This document shows, one piece after another, positions 63,590-64,000 of a stretch of 64,000 bases of DNA (its first letter is position 1; every line of letters begins with the position of its first letter). This DNA comes from Paraburkholderia madseniana. Lineage in GTDB: Bacteria > Pseudomonadota > Gammaproteobacteria > Burkholderiales > Burkholderiaceae. The translations under genes and the position numbers were made by a program. Location of the stretch: assembly GCF_009690905.1 (NCBI RefSeq), contig NZ_VOSW01000009.1:62001-126000 (forward strand). Reading direction: 5' to 3'. The notes under the pieces were generated by a model. The model saw only the letters and a program-made list of their open reading frames with translations, was not told the DNA's origin and did no database searches.

Positions 63590-64000
63590 TCAGGCTTCGA
63601 CTTTTTCCTTCGCTACCTTCGGCGCCTTGTTGTGCTCGAGGATGAAGTCGCGCAACTGCGGATAGATGATGGTGCGCCAGCGGCGGCCCGAGAAAATGCC
63701 GTAGTGGCCGCATTTTTCCGCGGTGAAGTGACGCTTGTTCTTCTCCGGAATGCCGCTGCACAACTCTTGCGCAGCGAACGTCTGACCGTCCCCGGAGATA
63801 TCGTCCAGCTCGCCTTCGATCGTGAAGAGCGCGGTCTTCGTGATGTCCTGCGGGCGTACACGCTCGCCGGCGACGTCCCACGTGCCTTCGGCCAGGCTGA
63901 AGTCCTGGAACACCACGCGGATCGTGTCGAGGTAATAGTCCGCGTCCATGTCGAGTACGGCGTTGTACTCGTCGTAGAAGCGGCGATGCGCTTCCGCGTC
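63590..64000 (-). CDS. Intracellular polyhydroxyalkanoate depolymerase (5' end outside window)
   Basis: The C-terminal ~137 residues of a PhaZ-type short-chain PHA depolymerase. Visible are FQDFSLAEGTWDVAGERVRP, ALFTIEGELDDISGDGQT and the catalytic-His region KCGHYGIFSGRRWRTIIYPQ. The window edge removes the N-terminal half with the nucleophile. It mobilises stored polyhydroxybutyrate in the cytoplasm. A terminator with the convergent tetR gene lies 23 bases beyond the stop. Confidence 0.9.
   Translation of the reverse strand, partial: DAEAHRRFYDEYNAVLDMDADYYLDTIRVVFQDFSLAEGTWDVAGERVRPQDITKTALFTIEGELDDISGDGQTFAAQELCSGIPEKNKRHFTAEKCGHYGIFSGRRWRTIIYPQLRDFILEHNKAPKVAKEKVEA

Overview
The window is GC-rich (roughly 60-65% G+C) chromosomal DNA from a beta-proteobacterium. 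The gene set points to Burkholderiaceae, most likely Paraburkholderia: adjacent parE and parC, the YbhB, BenE and FUSC proteins, DUF1841, a PHA depolymerase and a recognisable Burkholderia-type intergenic repeat. This assignment rests on recalled protein families and gene order; no search was run. Most of the window is ordinary core and accessory chromosome. I found no CRISPR array, no intact insertion sequence, no intact prophage and no clearly new multi-gene defence or biosynthetic system.

Layout. 1-2.0 kb is the end of a nitrate/sulfonate-type ABC importer. 2.06-3.3 kb holds two tandem paralogous lipoproteins. 3.7-9.8 kb carries two paralogous sigma-54 activators (one without a receiver domain), small Burkholderia-type proteins, and otsA, which sits behind a near-consensus -24/-12 promoter. 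9.8-13.9 kb has an MFS exporter, a YbhB protein and a dcm-vsr pair. 14-16.5 kb has small proteins, including a CsbD-like one, and a GST. 16.7-19.1 kb has a VOC protein and a divergent SDR/LysR pair. tRNA-Arg(CCU) lies at 19.4 kb. Beyond it is a decayed island (19.6-25.4 kb) with an integrase remnant, phage-like debris, an intact PadR-controlled NmrA/YciI/MATE cassette and SRPBCC and membrane-protein relics.

Core functions resume at 25.4 kb: rubredoxin, a DUF4399 protein, uup, parE-parC, a CopD-like protein, chrA, a large GGDEF-EAL protein, a PhzF relic, RidA, an aminotransferase, a VOC protein, a MocR regulator, htpG with a heat-shock promoter, a TPR-glycosyltransferase protein and an OmpA-like lipoprotein. 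Next come a tightly overlapping ubiC / deoxyinosine glycosylase / spermidine-synthase-like operon and a DUF3311-SSS monocarboxylate-type symporter. FUSC, tal, benE, the MoxR-VWA pair, two c-type cytochromes, DUF1841, nth, rsxB, a TetR regulator and the 3' end of a PHA depolymerase close the window.

Regulatory sites are the most rewarding part: a sigma-54 promoter at otsA, two canonical PadR operators (ATGT-N8-ACAT) in one divergent intergenic region, a sigma-32 promoter overlapping the mocR stop codon and serving htpG, repeated CGGTACA sites at mocR, and a 10-bp palindrome of DnaA-box-like sequence just upstream of parE.
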